Assembly (NCBI RefSeq): GCF_017591435.1
Contig: NC_059283.1
Span: 10,720,404 to 10,784,403 of the forward strand
Source of the DNA: Portunus trituberculatus
Lineage: Eukaryota; Arthropoda; Malacostraca; Decapoda; Portunidae
Length of the DNA stretch: 64,000 bases
Direction of reading: 5' to 3'
The notes under the pieces are model-generated. The model was not told where the DNA came from. It made no database searches and saw only the letters and a list, made by a program, of their open reading frames with translations. Each line of letters begins with the position of its first letter. Positions within the stretch are counted from its first letter, which is position 1. Below are positions 1 to 15,109 of the stretch, one piece after another. The position numbers and the translations under genes were made by a program.

Positions 1-1521
1 CAAACCACGCGGTTCCTTCCATTGCATCACGGCGCCCCCCCCCCCTTCCTTTTCTTCTCTAGCTTAACTGAAAATAATGGCTTAATGACCCTGTAGCTTG
101 TATTGTGTTTGATCATCTGTTAATATAATGAACAGAAGTAACAGTTCACAAACATGTCTCAAGTACTCCATCACTGTTTTTACTGAGAGTTATCTTTCAA
201 AATTATGCTCTATACCCTTCGACTGCTAGTAACCATATGGCGTTTCTTAACATTGGCTCTTTACGATTCAAAAGAAACTGTAAATAGAAATAGTAAAAAA
301 GTAGCTTGAATATTCCATCACACTTATTGTTCTTGTGTCTCTCAAGATTATAGTCTACACATGCTTCGGAAGGTTCCGCCAAGGTTGACAAGACATATCA
401 GTCAAAGAATAGTTATGGAAAAGATTATGTCCTTTCCGTTCAGCCTTTTCTTGATACTGTGTGTAATTATGCCTGCGAGATTCACAAAGTTACGGAAGTA
501 AATGTTTCACTTTCTTTCACTTACAGTAGAATCTTCTCTTACGTTTCTAATCGTAATTTTTCAAGTGACATCTGTAGACAGTATTATATTTCTCGTATTT
601 ATAAGGTTCACATAATACGTGTAAGATATGCGGGCAAGATTCACAGAGTTATCCGCAAACGTCTTTCATTCCTGCAGAATCCTCGTGTATCTGTTGCAGA
701 ATCCTAAAGATGAAATCAACAGGACTAATGAACAAATGGCACTGGGAGGCAACGCCCAAGCCGGTAGACTGTTCCGACCTCGAGTTTCTTCCCGTGGCGG
801 CGAGTGTGGTGGTGACGGCTTTCCTCCTGCTGGCGTCAGGGGCATCTCTCTCCCTCTTGCTCCTAGTGTGGGAGAGAAACAGATACGGAGAAAGAGGGGA
901 AAGTAAAAGGAGGAAAGATGACAAGATAATTCACAAAAGAGGAACGTAACAACGAAGACAATAAGATGGTGTTGTCTCAGTCATTCCAGATTCGTAGAAT
1001 TAAGCAAATTTTCCGTATGTTAAATACTGCAGTGTGTGTCACTGGGCTCAAAATTTAGTCATTCCATGTAAAATTGCTGGCTTCCGGTTAAACACACACA
1101 CACGCACACACATACACACACAGACAGACAGAACTACGCCGCCAGTCTCAGGAGGAGTTTGATTACAAACTGTTCAACACCCCAACAATAACACAACGCC
1201 GGCCCGAAGAGCCCTACACGTCTGTAACAAGCTGGTCCCTATCACAGCCCGCACTGACCTCTGAGAGTACAACGTCATCCCCACTCTAGTCAGCATGTAT
1301 AACAACCACTGACGTTACTTTCTCTTGGTTCTCATTCAAGTCAATCTTGTTCTTTATACGACGCTTTAATTGATCCGTTTTTGTTTTCCATTTTAGTTAT
1401 ATCTCTGGTATTTGGTTTTCTCATTATTTTTAATAGTTTCTGCCCCTAAAGTATATTTTCAGCCGTTGGCTGCCCATATTGTATCACAAGCTCTTATTGA
1501 TACACCATTGCTTATCACAAT
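1..1521. other. Intergenic stretch without a recognisable gene
   Basis: No spliced gene or conserved domain is recognisable. The stretch has a C10 run at about 38-48 and an imperfect CA/GACA tract at 1093-1131. The segment beginning near 469 and the one near 629 look like diverged copies of each other (shared core: gattcacaRagttaYSSR). A small ORF at 710-949 is listed separately. Confidence 0.5.
710..949 (+). CDS. Possible small single-pass membrane protein (79 aa, doubtful)
   Basis: An ATG-started ORF of 79 codons. The product has a short polar N-terminus, one hydrophobic segment at about residues 26-53 (rich in Val, Leu, Ala and Ser) and then a strongly basic tail with RNRYGERGESKRRK. A single membrane helix followed by positive charge is a plausible membrane topology. 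I recognise no family. It lies in a region with no other gene signal, it could be an exon of a larger gene or a chance ORF in GC-richer DNA, and no promoter or splice context decides between these. Confidence 0.22.
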   Translation: MKSTGLMNKWHWEATPKPVDCSDLEFLPVAASVVVTAFLLLASGASLSLLLLVWERNRYGERGESKRRKDDKIIHKRGT

Positions 1522-1546
1522 TACACACACACACACACACACACAC
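1522..1546. repeat. (CA)n microsatellite at SINE 5' side
   Basis: A perfect CA tract directly before the SINE at 1547. A broken CA tract (acatacacacatac) follows the SINE at about 1770-1783, so the element is flanked by CA on both sides. Confidence 0.9.
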
Positions 1547-1770
1547 CGCGTCATGTACAGTACGTATTGGTTAGCAAATGGGAGATCCTCTTAATGTGTA
1601 GCCTGTGTTGACATAGCAGTTAGCAGGTATGGGATGTAACCTGAGGGGTTGTGATCTCTGTCCCGATGTGTGGTTTCAGTCCTATCCGTAGATTAATCAC
1701 TATGAGCTCTGAGCTTCTTCCGTAGGGAACGGCTGGATGAGTGACCAGCAGACGATCGTAAGTGAATAAC
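1547..1770 (+). mobile_element. tRNA-Val-like SINE, degraded copy
   Basis: The body matches the SINE bodies at 17247-17492 and 46958-47250 when those are read on the minus strand. Shared blocks are the GGTAYGGGATGTAAC block, the TCAGTCCTAYC block, the GAGCTCTGAGCTT block and the CAGCAGA end. The tRNA-like head at about 1547-1595 is badly eroded but keeps TTGGTTAGCA. This is the oldest looking member in the window. It has no coding capacity and would have been copied by a LINE reverse transcriptase in trans. Confidence 0.72.
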
Positions 1771-2401
1771 ATACACACATACTCAATCTAATTATAATCC
1801 ATGTATCATCAATTAGACCGATAAAAAGAATAAATACAAAACATATATACACATACATGCTATAGAAGCCTATCTTTTAGCTCTTGTTCCCTCAATGCTC
1901 CTCGTCAACACACACAAGAGGGCAGGAGGAGGAGGCTGCCAAAGACAACGTTCGGGGGAAGGCGGAGGTAAGCAAGGCTACTCTCATTTGTTGGGGCCGG
2001 ACGCGCTTTGGCTACGGGCGGTCCTGACTACACCCGTCGGATTCCCCGCAGAGAAAGTTGGCCTTGCAAACCTCTACCTTAGGGCACACTATGCATTTAT
2101 AGATAGCCCCAGGAAAGACAAGAATTCAGGCAGAGATACGACGGCACCTCAGCCAAGAACGCTCTCACACGATTAGTTTCACTAATTTCGATAGAGTCCT
2201 TACTATGAGTTTTAACACTGCGAAATTGTGAAAGCGCTTTGGCCGAAGAGCGTCAGAAACGCACCTCGCCTGCTCAGAGTCCGAGGTGCTACTGAGCCAA
2301 CAGCAAGAGTCGAGGACTAGACTAGAGGTTCAATCGAGCTGCTTCAGTGTTACGAAACACCTCTCTCTCTCTCTCTATTTACATTTCATATACATACAAT
2401 C
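1771..2401. other. Intergenic, no feature recognised
   Basis: A mixed-composition stretch, locally GC-rich around 1895-2100. A 93-codon ORF there shows no domain and was not accepted as a gene. A short CT tract occurs at about 2363-2377. Confidence 0.4.
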
Positions 2402-3720
<1,319 letters not shown>

Positions 3721-6700
3721 TCAAATGTTGCCCAGCAGCACCTTTATCTTTTCAAGCGCTTCCTCCTTCTTCTTGTGCAGCGGCGTCTCAGCATCCATGT
3801 ACTGCTGCTTACTCATCTTGCCAGCCACCAGCTTCTCCACGTTGGTCAGCTGCTGCACCACACTTTCACGCAGCATCCTGCAACAAAAGGAATATGCAGC
3901 TGATGACCTGGACATGGAATAGGGTACATTAATTGTGTATGTGAGAGACATGCATACAAGTAGCATGATGACCAGTGCAAGTGATGAAAATTATGAAGCT
4001 GTGAAATGAGGGAAAAGGAACACCCTCAGATGGCATGGCCATACTGAGAGGATGAAGACCGAAAGTTGGAGATAATAAGAGAAGGCAGCAACCATTTGGA
4101 CAGATCAGGTAAAGGAATACACATGTGAAAGCTGTTAATGAAGGCCAAGTGTTTCAGAGTTAGCATACAAAGAGGTTGAGGTTTTTCTGCATAGGTCACC
4201 TGCTTGTGGTGTGATCCCATCACTGAGGGAAATAGATAGACTGACTACTGACTATCTGAAGCAGCATTTGGTAAGTTTTCATACAAACTAGAGGCTTAGA
4301 GCAGTTCCCACATATCTGTTTACTTACATGTGCAAGAATATTGAGATGTGATGGTACAGACACTATGTTTAGTCCATTCCCCAGGATGTAACACTTACAT
4401 GCAGGTTTGTGTTACAAGGTGAAGTGAAAACAACAAAAGGTTCAGTAACGTTCTTGGTCTTATCCACATTTTCTGAACCACGGGAAAATTTGGAGTGAAT
4501 AAGGATAGGACAATTCTTACTTTTCAGTAAAAACATCATAAGAACTAATACTTCATCCCCCTTTACTTATAATTGAGCTTTTCACATATAAAGCATCTCA
4601 TATTCAGTTACTAAATGTATATAAAAAATTCTCATTCACTCTTCCTATTCCTACAGTTTCATCTTACAACAAAACACACTTACTTGTCAATCTTCTGAAG
4701 TTCGGCCACTTTCTCTGCATACTCTGCATTATCAAGGCGAATCTTGCCTGCCAATTCAGAGATGGCTTGGGTCTCATCACGGATGCTGCCTTGGATCTTC
4801 TTGGTAGCAGTCTGAAATTTTGAAAATTGAATCTGAGCTACAAAACAGTGACTGTGTTACAAGCATCCACCATTACTAACATTACACTATTTAAATATGA
4901 AAATGAAGCAAAAGAGTAAATTTTCATACTTTTAGTGGATTTCTTAAAGATTTGAAGAACAATAAGAAGTTATAGAGTTAAATAAAATAACTTCCTTACC
5001 TGTGAGTGAGTAACATCCTTTGAGCTCTTCAGTTTCTGTATCTCCTCCTCAAGCTTCTCGTAGAGACGTGCTCTCTTCTCATGGTGGGTGTGCACTTGCT
5101 CACAATGGGAAGACACTCTCATCTTGGCCTCCGTTGCATCATCTTTGCTCAGAGTCAAGTCAAGACGCACATACAGAATAACCTGAAGGAGAGAACAAGT
5201 TACTTGTGCTGTCTACATTGAGAGAACTGTGGGTTAGCTACTTACAAAACAAACTAACATATAAACCAAATGTGGTGAGAGTTTCATTACTATAAAGTGA
5301 CTCTTTTGTTTCTGTGCCAATCCAATTTATCCTGCTCTAGAAAATCACAATATCACAATCAAATTTTCTTAGTTGACACCACAAATACTTTTCTAAATAA
5401 AATAACACAATGTAAAGCAAAAGCACAACAAAATCTCACCGTCAGGAAGAGAATGAAGAAAGCAATGACAACAAGAAGGGGCTCCTGCAACATGAGGATA
5501 GAAGGGAACTTGTAGTGGAGAGTGAAATCCTGGATGTGACTTTCCACCAAGTTGTTCTTTGTGACAGAGACGACAGGACGACCCACTGTGTCCAGGTAGG
5601 TGTAGTGGACAGTGTCAGGAAGGCGTTCCATTGGGTAAGGAGTCCTGGGAAAACAAATCTCATCTACTTTCCAGACAACAATGGCAAAAGAAAGGTAACC
5701 AATACTAAACTTGGGCCTTGCCTAAAACTAAGGTAAATCATGCTTAAATATTACTGTCATCCCTGTACATTCTGACACATTCAATTCTACCATTCTTTTC
5801 CACATTCAAGAAATTCAAGGTCATACTTCTATCTCACAGGAATCTGATATCTCAGATAGTATTAAATCCACTCCTGTACAGTACTACTTACTCAAAAGCA
5901 ATGTTACGAACTCCCTCTGGCAGGATGACGGTCAACTTCAGTTCATCTATTGTAACGTCATCAAACACATGGTCCAAAATCCTCATCTTCAAAATGTATT
6001 CATCACCTGGAAATAGTTCACCATTTCATGAGAGATAATTTGATATCCCACATTCCTCTATAAATGAAAGAGGGAGAGGAAAAGAGCAACAGTCCTGCTC
6101 ATTTTTCTGTACGGGGGAGGGGAAGGGTGGCAGCTTCAAGATTTGTGTATCAACTTTTCTTAAGAGAATGTAAAAATCACAAAATCTAAGAATTAGGATA
6201 AAAGGTACATGTTTATAAGCATAATCTGTACAAAAACAGCTACATGTATGCCAGTTGGCTTCTTCCAGCCTCCTTTACTTTCTGATCATTATGCACTTTG
6301 TCTACCAGAAAAAGCATCTACCACAAACAAATACATGAACTCTACAAGCAGACAGTGAGCTTTGAACTTACCATAGCTGTACAGATATTCATATGAAGGC
6401 ACGTTGTAGCCAATTTTGTAATGGGTCTTCCATCCTCCAAAGAGAGGGAACCTTGGCCTCAAGTCCAGCTCAACAGCATCATCCTGGATGCGCATGTGTG
6501 ACGTGGAGATGTTGCCGATCTCATCCCGGTAATACACATCCTTGGCAGAGGCTGGGATGATGGTCTTGAAGGATCTGTTTAGGAAAGGTTACAACTTCTT
6601 ACCATTAAATATATTACACCAGGTAATGCCTTAGCCTCTCTAGTGGAATTTAATATAAAAGTAGAATGCAATTCAAAGTAACGGAAATTGTATACACAAC

Positions 6701-9700
6701 TCATCAAATAATGTAATGGAAGACTAAACTCTCAGAATATAAACTTACTGCACTCCACTTCCAATCATATTCACATACTTTACCATGTTTTAAAGCTTTT
6801 AATGATATACTTTAACTTGAGGGTGTGAAAAAACTATTATAATCATTTTCTTGTTTTTTTCCACCTTCTGGCTTTCCCTGCATTATTTACTTGATGCTGG
6901 AGTAGCTGTTGTGCTCCCGCTGGTAATCATAGCGAGAGAACGGTCCCTTGAGTCTGGCACCGGTGTGAAGGACATCAAGAGTCTCCTCCACAGCAATGTT
7001 CCCCCAGTGAGACACCTCAATGGTCCGCTCCAGCTTGCTGACCATCAGGAAAGGTGAGTTGTTCTCATAGTGGATAGTCATTGTGTCCTGAAAACAATAA
7101 GTCTTATCACTGACACAATAAAGTCTGGGACCTGGGAAAAAAGTCATTTGTTGAAGCACTTTTAGAAAAAAACCTCAGTCACATGCCAGTGAAGGTTGTA
7201 CTGGGTGTAGATGAGACAGTATTTCCCAATACTCAAACTTACCAGGTAGGAACCAGGTAAGTCTAAAAATAGGGAAGTATTGAATGAGTGAGATAAAAAG
7301 ATACATGTGCGTGAAAAAGCTAGGAGTTGATAGACATGAGCAAGCATTACGATACATTAAACCACCCTAGGCAATCAGAAACAAAAATATAAATCTAGAT
7401 TCATAATTCAATCCAAAGTTGTGCTGCAATATTACACTGGTAACTGTTGCTTTGATACAGTATTCAAAAAGTAAGAAAATATGAATAATGTTTTCCTAAT
7501 GAAAGCTGTACTCACCACAGTGAAGCCGGCCACACCTTCATAGGAACCATAAGTGATGGAGGTGTCAGTGTGGGTGGTGGGCTTGAGGCGGGAGTAAGAC
7601 TCAATATTTGGGGAGGGAAGGGTGACAGTGGTGGTCTGCGTGGTGGTGGTGTAGGGGGTGAGCACGTAGTGGTTGCCAGTGTAGCGCACCAGCTGCTTCT
7701 CCCCCTGCTGGATGTAGGCAGGGTATGGCTCCAGCAACTGTGTCATGATCATTTCCACCTCCACCTGTGGAAAGCTGGTCTGTTGACTTCGTCTGTTAAG
7801 GACACACCTGGCTACACATGCCAAGATGGTTACTGCGTCATGCCTCACAACACACCAATAAGAATACCAAAGGAACAAGAGTTTTCCTTGCAAATACTAC
7901 TCTTACAAATTCCATTTATATAAAGAAAGAAATGGCAGATTAGCAACAAATTTGTCATTGCAATGGATGGAATGATTATGGCATACTTTTGGAGTGATAC
8001 TCCTGGTCAGAGGCCAGTACTCAAGACTCACATTGACAGTCTTCCCGGTCTGCAGTGGGTCTCGCAGGTCCACCCGGAAGAAGGCAAGGTCTCGGTGCTC
8101 AGCAACCTGAGCCTCGGATACTTTTAGGACAGAGCTGCCAGACTGAAAGAAAAGTTTCTATTACCACTGTGAATTCTGTATCTACCTGAATCTGAATCTT
8201 CAAGGCATTCGGCACCAGTGCGCATGTCTCATGTCCCATAACACAAATTTATGCATGCCTCAACCAGCAGGTAGCTAGTACATCTTCTAAAATTTAATTT
8301 CTAATGTACAAGAGGCTGGTCAAGGACTGCAGAAAATATACAATATATAAAATTCTAATGTGGATTAATATCATCTCCTAAATTAGCAAATTTGAATTAA
8401 AATGTACAAGAGGCTGGTCAAGGACTGCAGAAAATATACAATATATAAAATTCTAATGTGGATTAATATCATCTCCTAAATTAGCAAATTTGAATTAAAA
8501 CAGACAACTTGGGAAATTCCAACTAATATTTTTTTTGAACTTGCAAAACATGTTTTATTTATTTATTTATTTTATTTATTTATTTATTTTTTTTTTTCAT
8601 GTAATACCAGGTGATCAAACCTAGTCCTAGAGAAATTAACAAGATTGCAAAGCCCTGCATTGTTGTGTCATAGCCAGACATACATGAAAGAACATGCTAT
8701 GATTAAAATTTTCCTTGAAAATTTAATCATTTATCATTCCTCTTTCCACTGGTATCAGGTGACTGTGTAGGACCAGGTGTACGCCAGCACCCCTAAGTCC
8801 TCACCCAGATGATGACAGGAGACAAATTTTTTTCAATGCTTTACAAATAACGTACAAGTGCAAGCAACCGAGAGACTTAGCAACATGAAGAAGACTAATG
8901 GAACAGCCAAGACTCAAAATATCCTGTGTTCTATTGTAACCACTCTTCAGCAATAGCAAGCTGTAAGAGATTTGGTGGGAAAATCCTGCTATGCTGCTTT
9001 CCCCCTGCGCCCCTAATTACTCCTGGAGACAGCTAGCAATAGAATACAGGAGCTGCTGCTATTAGTTAAGATTCACACCTTTACAGTGATTAACTAAAAA
9101 AGTAGTCTGAGGCAAACTTATCTTATGCTTAACTCTCCCTGTACATTCACCAAATTTCATGAAATTCACAGGATATCATACAATTACACCAACAAACAAC
9201 TTACCATGATCTCGAAGCTATGGGGTGTATAATTACCAAGAAGGCAGTGCCCTCTCCGTGCAGCCTTAATTTCACACCTGATCCCTTTATTAAATAGATC
9301 ACAATTTCAAAGACATTGTATTCACCTAAACCCAATCAATCTCCAAATCCTATGGCTGAAGTTACACCCGCTACCCCACACAACCATCACCATCAGGCGA
9401 GGCGCGCAGCCCGCAGTAGCACCCCAGCACCCAGCGGAGTCTGCTCCCAGAGTTGGGCTGACACAGGGAGGAAGACATCGATATGGATCAGGACCACATC
9501 AGGATGTGAACGCCTCTGCCATACACAGTATGGCAACACAGCGGTGCACCAATACACCCTGCCCCCCAATGCATCCAGCATGGCCCCCCGTGTCAGGAAC
9601 CAGTGATGAGCTACACCTCCCTCCTACTACTCCCCACACCTGCCAGGGACTTACCCACGCCTGCACCTGACCCTTACCTGTACATTCATGTATGACAGCT

Positions 9701-9911
9701 TGTCCTTCTCCGCCTGGGTGAGGGTGACCAGGAAGGCCCTGACCGGCGCGGGCCCGCCATTCTCCAGTGTGATCTTCTGCGTCACCTTAACCAGCTGGGA
9801 TGAAATGTCCAACTTCCTCTCAATCTTCTTGTTGATGAGGTCCTTGTTAATGCCATCCTGGGCGGCCACCACGCCCGTCACGGCCACCACAAGGCACACC
9901 AACAGCCGCAT
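3721..9911 (-). CDS. RPN1: Ribophorin I, oligosaccharyltransferase subunit 1 (10 exons, complete)
   Basis: Ribophorin I is a non-catalytic subunit of the ER oligosaccharyltransferase, which transfers the dolichol-linked glycan to Asn of nascent proteins. Exons, in transcript order: 9678-9911, 8032-8142, 7516-7764, 6891-7087, 6372-6574, 5892-6006, 5440-5644, 5000-5182, 4684-4811, 3721-3877. All junctions are GT-AG and the sum is 1,782 nt, giving 593 residues against 607 in human. The start at 9911 was chosen because it opens a signal peptide (MRLLVCLVVAVTGVVAA, then QDGIN) and has A at -3; an in-frame upstream ATG lacks this. Family landmarks are GNHY near residue 145, ENNSPFL and EVSHWGNIAVEE, LKGPFSRYDYQR, RPRFPLFGGWKTHY, PSYEYLY, YTYLDTVGRPVV and QEPLLVV. 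One transmembrane helix spans about residues 423-445. A Lys/Glu-rich cytosolic tail with VAGKMSKQQY follows and ends at residue 593. It is an ordinary intact housekeeping gene. Confidence 0.96.
8303..8498. repeat. Exact 98-bp tandem duplication in RPN1 intron 1
   Basis: The 98-bp unit at 8303-8400 is repeated at 8401-8498 with no difference that I can see. It lies inside the 1.5-kb first intron (8143-9677). Perfect identity points to a very recent duplication or an assembly artefact. Confidence 0.95.
8552..8597. repeat. (TTTA)n / poly-T tract
   Basis: An imperfect TTTA repeat runs into a T-run, in RPN1 intron 1. It could be the antisense poly(A) end of an old retroposon, but no body is recognisable. 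Confidence 0.8.
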
Positions 9912-10110
9912 GCTCCCCCGGTGTTTGGTTGTCAGTGGCTCGGTGCACACATCCACACAGCGCCAGCCAACCACAGAGTGACAACAGCCGCCCCCGCCCC
10001 CCCAGATCCCCCGCCCACCGGACACCTGAGCAGCGGCAGGCGAACCTCGCCACAGCCTCACCTCAACCTGCCCACCCCATCACTCACACCCCTTCTTCTG
10101 CTATTGCTCT
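9912..10110 (-). promoter_or_regulatory. 5' UTR / promoter-proximal region of RPN1 (approximate)
   Basis: GC-rich DNA directly upstream of the RPN1 start, unlike the AT-rich DNA beyond 10,110. The frame stays open upstream of the chosen ATG to about 10061. No TATA box is evident, which fits a housekeeping gene. The transcription start cannot be placed from sequence. Confidence 0.35.

Positions 10111-11490
<1,380 letters not shown>

Positions 11491-11541
<51 letters not shown>
11491..11541. repeat. (AT)n microsatellite inside the hairpin loop
   Basis: An AT tract that directly continues the left arm and passes into a T25 run at 11542-11566. Confidence 0.95.
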
Positions 11542-11572
<31 letters not shown>

Positions 11573-11743
11573 ACAAGGGCACTGGCCAAGGGAAAACAAA
11601 GTGTTGGGAAAAAAAATCCCGCTGGTTGCCAGGCCCTGTTAAGAGGAAAGTAGGAGAAAGAGAAAACAAAAAATCTAAAAGGAGGGTCCAGTTAACGTAA
11701 GAGGTGTCTTGACACTCCTCTTTTGAAAGAGTTTAAGTCATAG

Positions 11744-11745
<2 letters not shown>
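11542..11745 (-). mobile_element. Retroposon 3' fragment with poly(A), antisense
   Basis: Read on the minus strand this segment ends in CCCTTGGCCAGTGCCCTTG followed by about 25 A. This is the layout of a SINE or LINE 3' end. A similar order (GTTAACTG, pyrimidine-rich block, CCCTTGGCC) occurs on the plus strand at about 24428-24505. No head or coding part is recognised, so the class is uncertain. Confidence 0.5.

Positions 11746-11824
<79 letters not shown>
11746..11824. repeat. (TA)n microsatellite inside the hairpin loop
   Basis: About 40 TA units directly before the right arm, mirroring the AT tract at the end of the left arm. Confidence 0.95.
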
Positions 11825-11828
<4 letters not shown>

Positions 11829-12660
11829 TGCACATCCAAATCACTTAAAGCACTCAAAACTAACCCAAAACACACTCAAAACACCACGTAACACCTCAAA
11901 ATATACCTAAAACTCACTAATAACACACAGAATACGCCGAAGTCACCCCAAACCACCCAAATACACACTCAAACCACTAACAACACTCAAAACTAACCCA
12001 AAACACACTCATAAAACCAAGCAACACCTCAAAAAGCACCAAAACACACACAACATTCTCTAGAAACACTACTACATACGCCAAAATCACCCCCACACAC
12101 ACTCAAACCACTTAAAACACCCAATACTACCATAAAACACACTCAAAACACCGTGCAACACCTCAAAATGCACCAAGACACACCTAAAATTCACTAGAAA
12201 CACCCCAACATAAACCAAAATCAGCCCCACACCCAAACCACTTACAAGTACACTTAATATCATCCCTTACCACGGTAAAAAAAGAAAAAAAAAAGCCATG
12301 CAGTCCCTTACAACGTCCCTCACCACATCTAAAACTCACTAAAAACACTCAATATATACCAAAATCATCCCCACACACATCCAAAAGACTCCTAATACAC
12401 ACCACACAGCTTAAAACACTCAAAATTAACTCAAAAACACATTAAAAACGCCACACAACCCCTCAAAATGCTTCCAAAACACATTCAAAACATATAAATA
12501 CTGAAACACATATCAATCCACATATAGGTACGTAAAATATACCTAAAAGGCCTAAAACACACTGAAAACACACAAAATGCACCAAAAACATATAATGCCA
12601 TGCAACACTACTGAACACACTTGAAACATCCCAAACACCCCAAATATATCTTAAAACCAA
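11825..12660. repeat. 133-bp satellite array; includes right inverted arm (11825-12051)
   Basis: The first 227 bp are the reverse complement of the left arm. The array then continues with more diverged units. The anchor AAAACACACTCA occurs at 11867, 12000 and 12134 (spacings 133 and 134) and a decayed form at 12433 (about two further periods). The units are A/C-rich on this strand and non-coding. A related G/T-rich fragment is seen at 14320-14400. Confidence 0.88.
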
Positions 12661-12697
12661 CAGTATGCATTATAAAGAACGTTAAAAGTAAAAGGGA

Positions 12698-13070
12698 CAC
12701 TTACTTAAATATTACACCTTGGCTCCTTCTCCTATTCCACCTCTATTTCTCATTTCTTCTTCATCCTCCTCCATTGTTTCTCCTTCATCTTCCTTCTATT
12801 GCTTCCATCTACGCGCTTGAGCTTAGAAACACAACAAAACACTGGATGTTAGATAAAATATTGAAGAAATGGAGGGTGACTTAAGTATTGTGGCTTGGCT
12901 GCTGTTCCTCTTCCTCCTCCCTTTCTCCTTCCTTCCTCCTTATCCTCCTTTATTTCTCCTTTTTTCCTCCTCCTGCTACCAATATCTACACACCTGAACC
13001 TAGAAATACACGAAAACACGTAGAAATCACTAGATATTAAGCAAAACATTGACGAACTGAAGGGTGTTGG
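12698..13070. repeat. Two diverged ~187-bp tandem units
   Basis: The segments 12698-12882 and 12884-13070 share the same order of blocks: CTTGGCT, a long C/T-rich tract, CTACRCRC, TGARCYTAGAAA, ACACRAMAAACAC, AGATAWWAHMAAA and GARGGGTG. They are clearly related but much diverged. No coding potential. Confidence 0.65.
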
Positions 13071-14297
13071 AAAAGAGGCGCCAGCCTGGGCTATGATGAG
13101 TCACCACCTGGGCTGTGGTCATCAGAGAGAACGGGAACGGGGGTGACTCGGCTAAATTACGTAAATAATTTGATTTAAAAATGACTTTTAGAAAAACGAA
13201 GCCACGGCCGAATGCATGACATTTTATGACGTGATAAATATTTAAACTAATTTTCAAAATATCAAAATATCTCCAGCTCAACTAGGTTTTAAAAATGTCT
13301 AAATTAATTACGTTAAAAGTATAAAACATTTTCAACAATATTTTTCCTAAAACGTCCTGGAAAGTCAAGACATTTTCACTTGGCGAGTATTTTATCACAT
13401 TTCATGGAGTCTGAGCTATCTTTTAAGGCATTTTACAGCGAGTTATACCGAGAAGCAAAAACGTGAGCATATAAAATAATGAAAAATAAGACTTTTATTC
13501 AACAGCACGAAACACCATTTCAAACTCCACATATTACTCTCAATAGATTGATTTCACACTTGAAAAAGCATAGATGATTCTTTGATACCATAATTGTTAA
13601 CTTATAGCCTCAAATAAAAAAATTCAAAATGGGAAATTGAAATTTTTGACCGTTAAAAAGCCTTTAACATACGCCATAAAACACCACTAAACGCTACATA
13701 TTTACCCAAAACAAGCGCGAAAAACACTTCAAACATAACGAAACATTTATAGAAACCATAAAAACATACTACGGAAGCAATATATTACCGTTAGGAAATA
13801 TTTGAAAAAAAAAGTATTTGACCCAGCAGGCTGCCGGCGAGGAGGGTGATTGCTGGGGGGCTGGGGGGGCAGTTGGCCCGGAGGCAACACCAGGAACAGT
13901 GGTGGCGGACCTTCATATTTTGTCTTTATCGTCTCACCAAACCAAAATTAAGCCATATAGAGAATTTTCGACTATGTGATATGAATTGATAGACTGGTAT
14001 CTGCATTTTGACGGATGTTTGGCTTATGGTGAGTGGAGGAAGCAAATATTAGCTGTTAATACTGACACCTTGCTCTTTTTAATTATCGTTATACCTATCA
14101 CCTTTTAATATTTGTTTACTGTTTTCACTCTCGTATGTAAAGGAAGCCTAAAAATAAGTGAATGTCCTTATAAATACCTTTAATTGATGAAGATAAGGCA
14201 GTGTGGAGGGTTGTGGCGAAGGTTTGCACTGCTTGTTTTGTCGCATAATAGGTGCTGCTTAAAAACTGTCGGTAATATACCAACACTTCACTTCACT
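13071..14297. other. Intergenic, no gene recognised
   Basis: AT-rich DNA with one short GC-rich patch (13828-13895) containing runs of six and seven G separated by short spacers, which could form a G-quadruplex. No ORF or RNA gene was supported. Confidence 0.4.
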
Positions 14298-14400
14298 TGT
14301 GTGTGTGTGTGTGTGTAGACATGTTTTGGATGAGTATGAGGGTGTTTTGAGTGTGTTAACGAGTGTTTTCGGTATATAAGAGTGCTTTTGAGTGTTTATA
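14298..14400. repeat. (GT)n plus decayed satellite fragment
   Basis: A GT tract (about 14299-14317) is followed by G/T-rich sequence with GTGTTTTGAGTGTGTT. This matches the core of the 133-bp satellite at 11303 and 11436, so it is probably a detached, decayed unit. Confidence 0.55.
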
Positions 14401-15071
14401 GCTGTGTGTATTGGTCAGTACCTATAGCCCACCGCCACCACCACTGTTACCACCACCGCCACCAAAAGACCACTGCTGGCGTTTTAAACTTTCAACCAGT
14501 AGCAGAAGGTATGTCTGTGAAGACACTACGTGTGTAAAATAACATCAATGTCTATGATAACTATCTGTTACTAAATCTATCATCAATGAGATACTATACT
14601 TGTAAAAATATCACATAATGATTTACTGGTTATTGTGACATCTTTCTCTTCGTTTTCGTTTTCATTTTTGGTGATTTGTCAAGGCAGTATCTAGTTGTAC
14701 AACGAGTGTTGGCAGCTCCACGGGACTAGAAAGTAAGAAACAAAATGCTTAAAAGGTAGAATGTTTCATTTCTCTCATTCTCTATTTCTATAGTTGTGAT
14801 TTATGTGTACAGTATATATATTTATTTTGCACTGTAAATATTTCAACAATATTATGTATGTAAATAAAACTATGAAAGTGTGGATGATTTCAGTCTTGCG
14901 TGATGTTATATGAGTGTTTTCCCTCTTCATGTGTATGTGCAATACGTAGTGATGCTACGTAGCCACCCTGTGTGCTTGTGAGTTATCCTCCCTCCCCATG
15001 CCCTGACAAAGACAATAGTTTTGAGATAGGAGTAGAATCCCTGTGTGAATGAAGCGTGTATGAGAACCTGA

Positions 15072-15109
<38 letters not shown>

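Noticed and set aside
1895..2176. 93-codon ORF in locally GC-rich DNA
   Set aside because: No recognisable domain, no splice or promoter context; Gly/Arg-rich start comes from G-rich low complexity.
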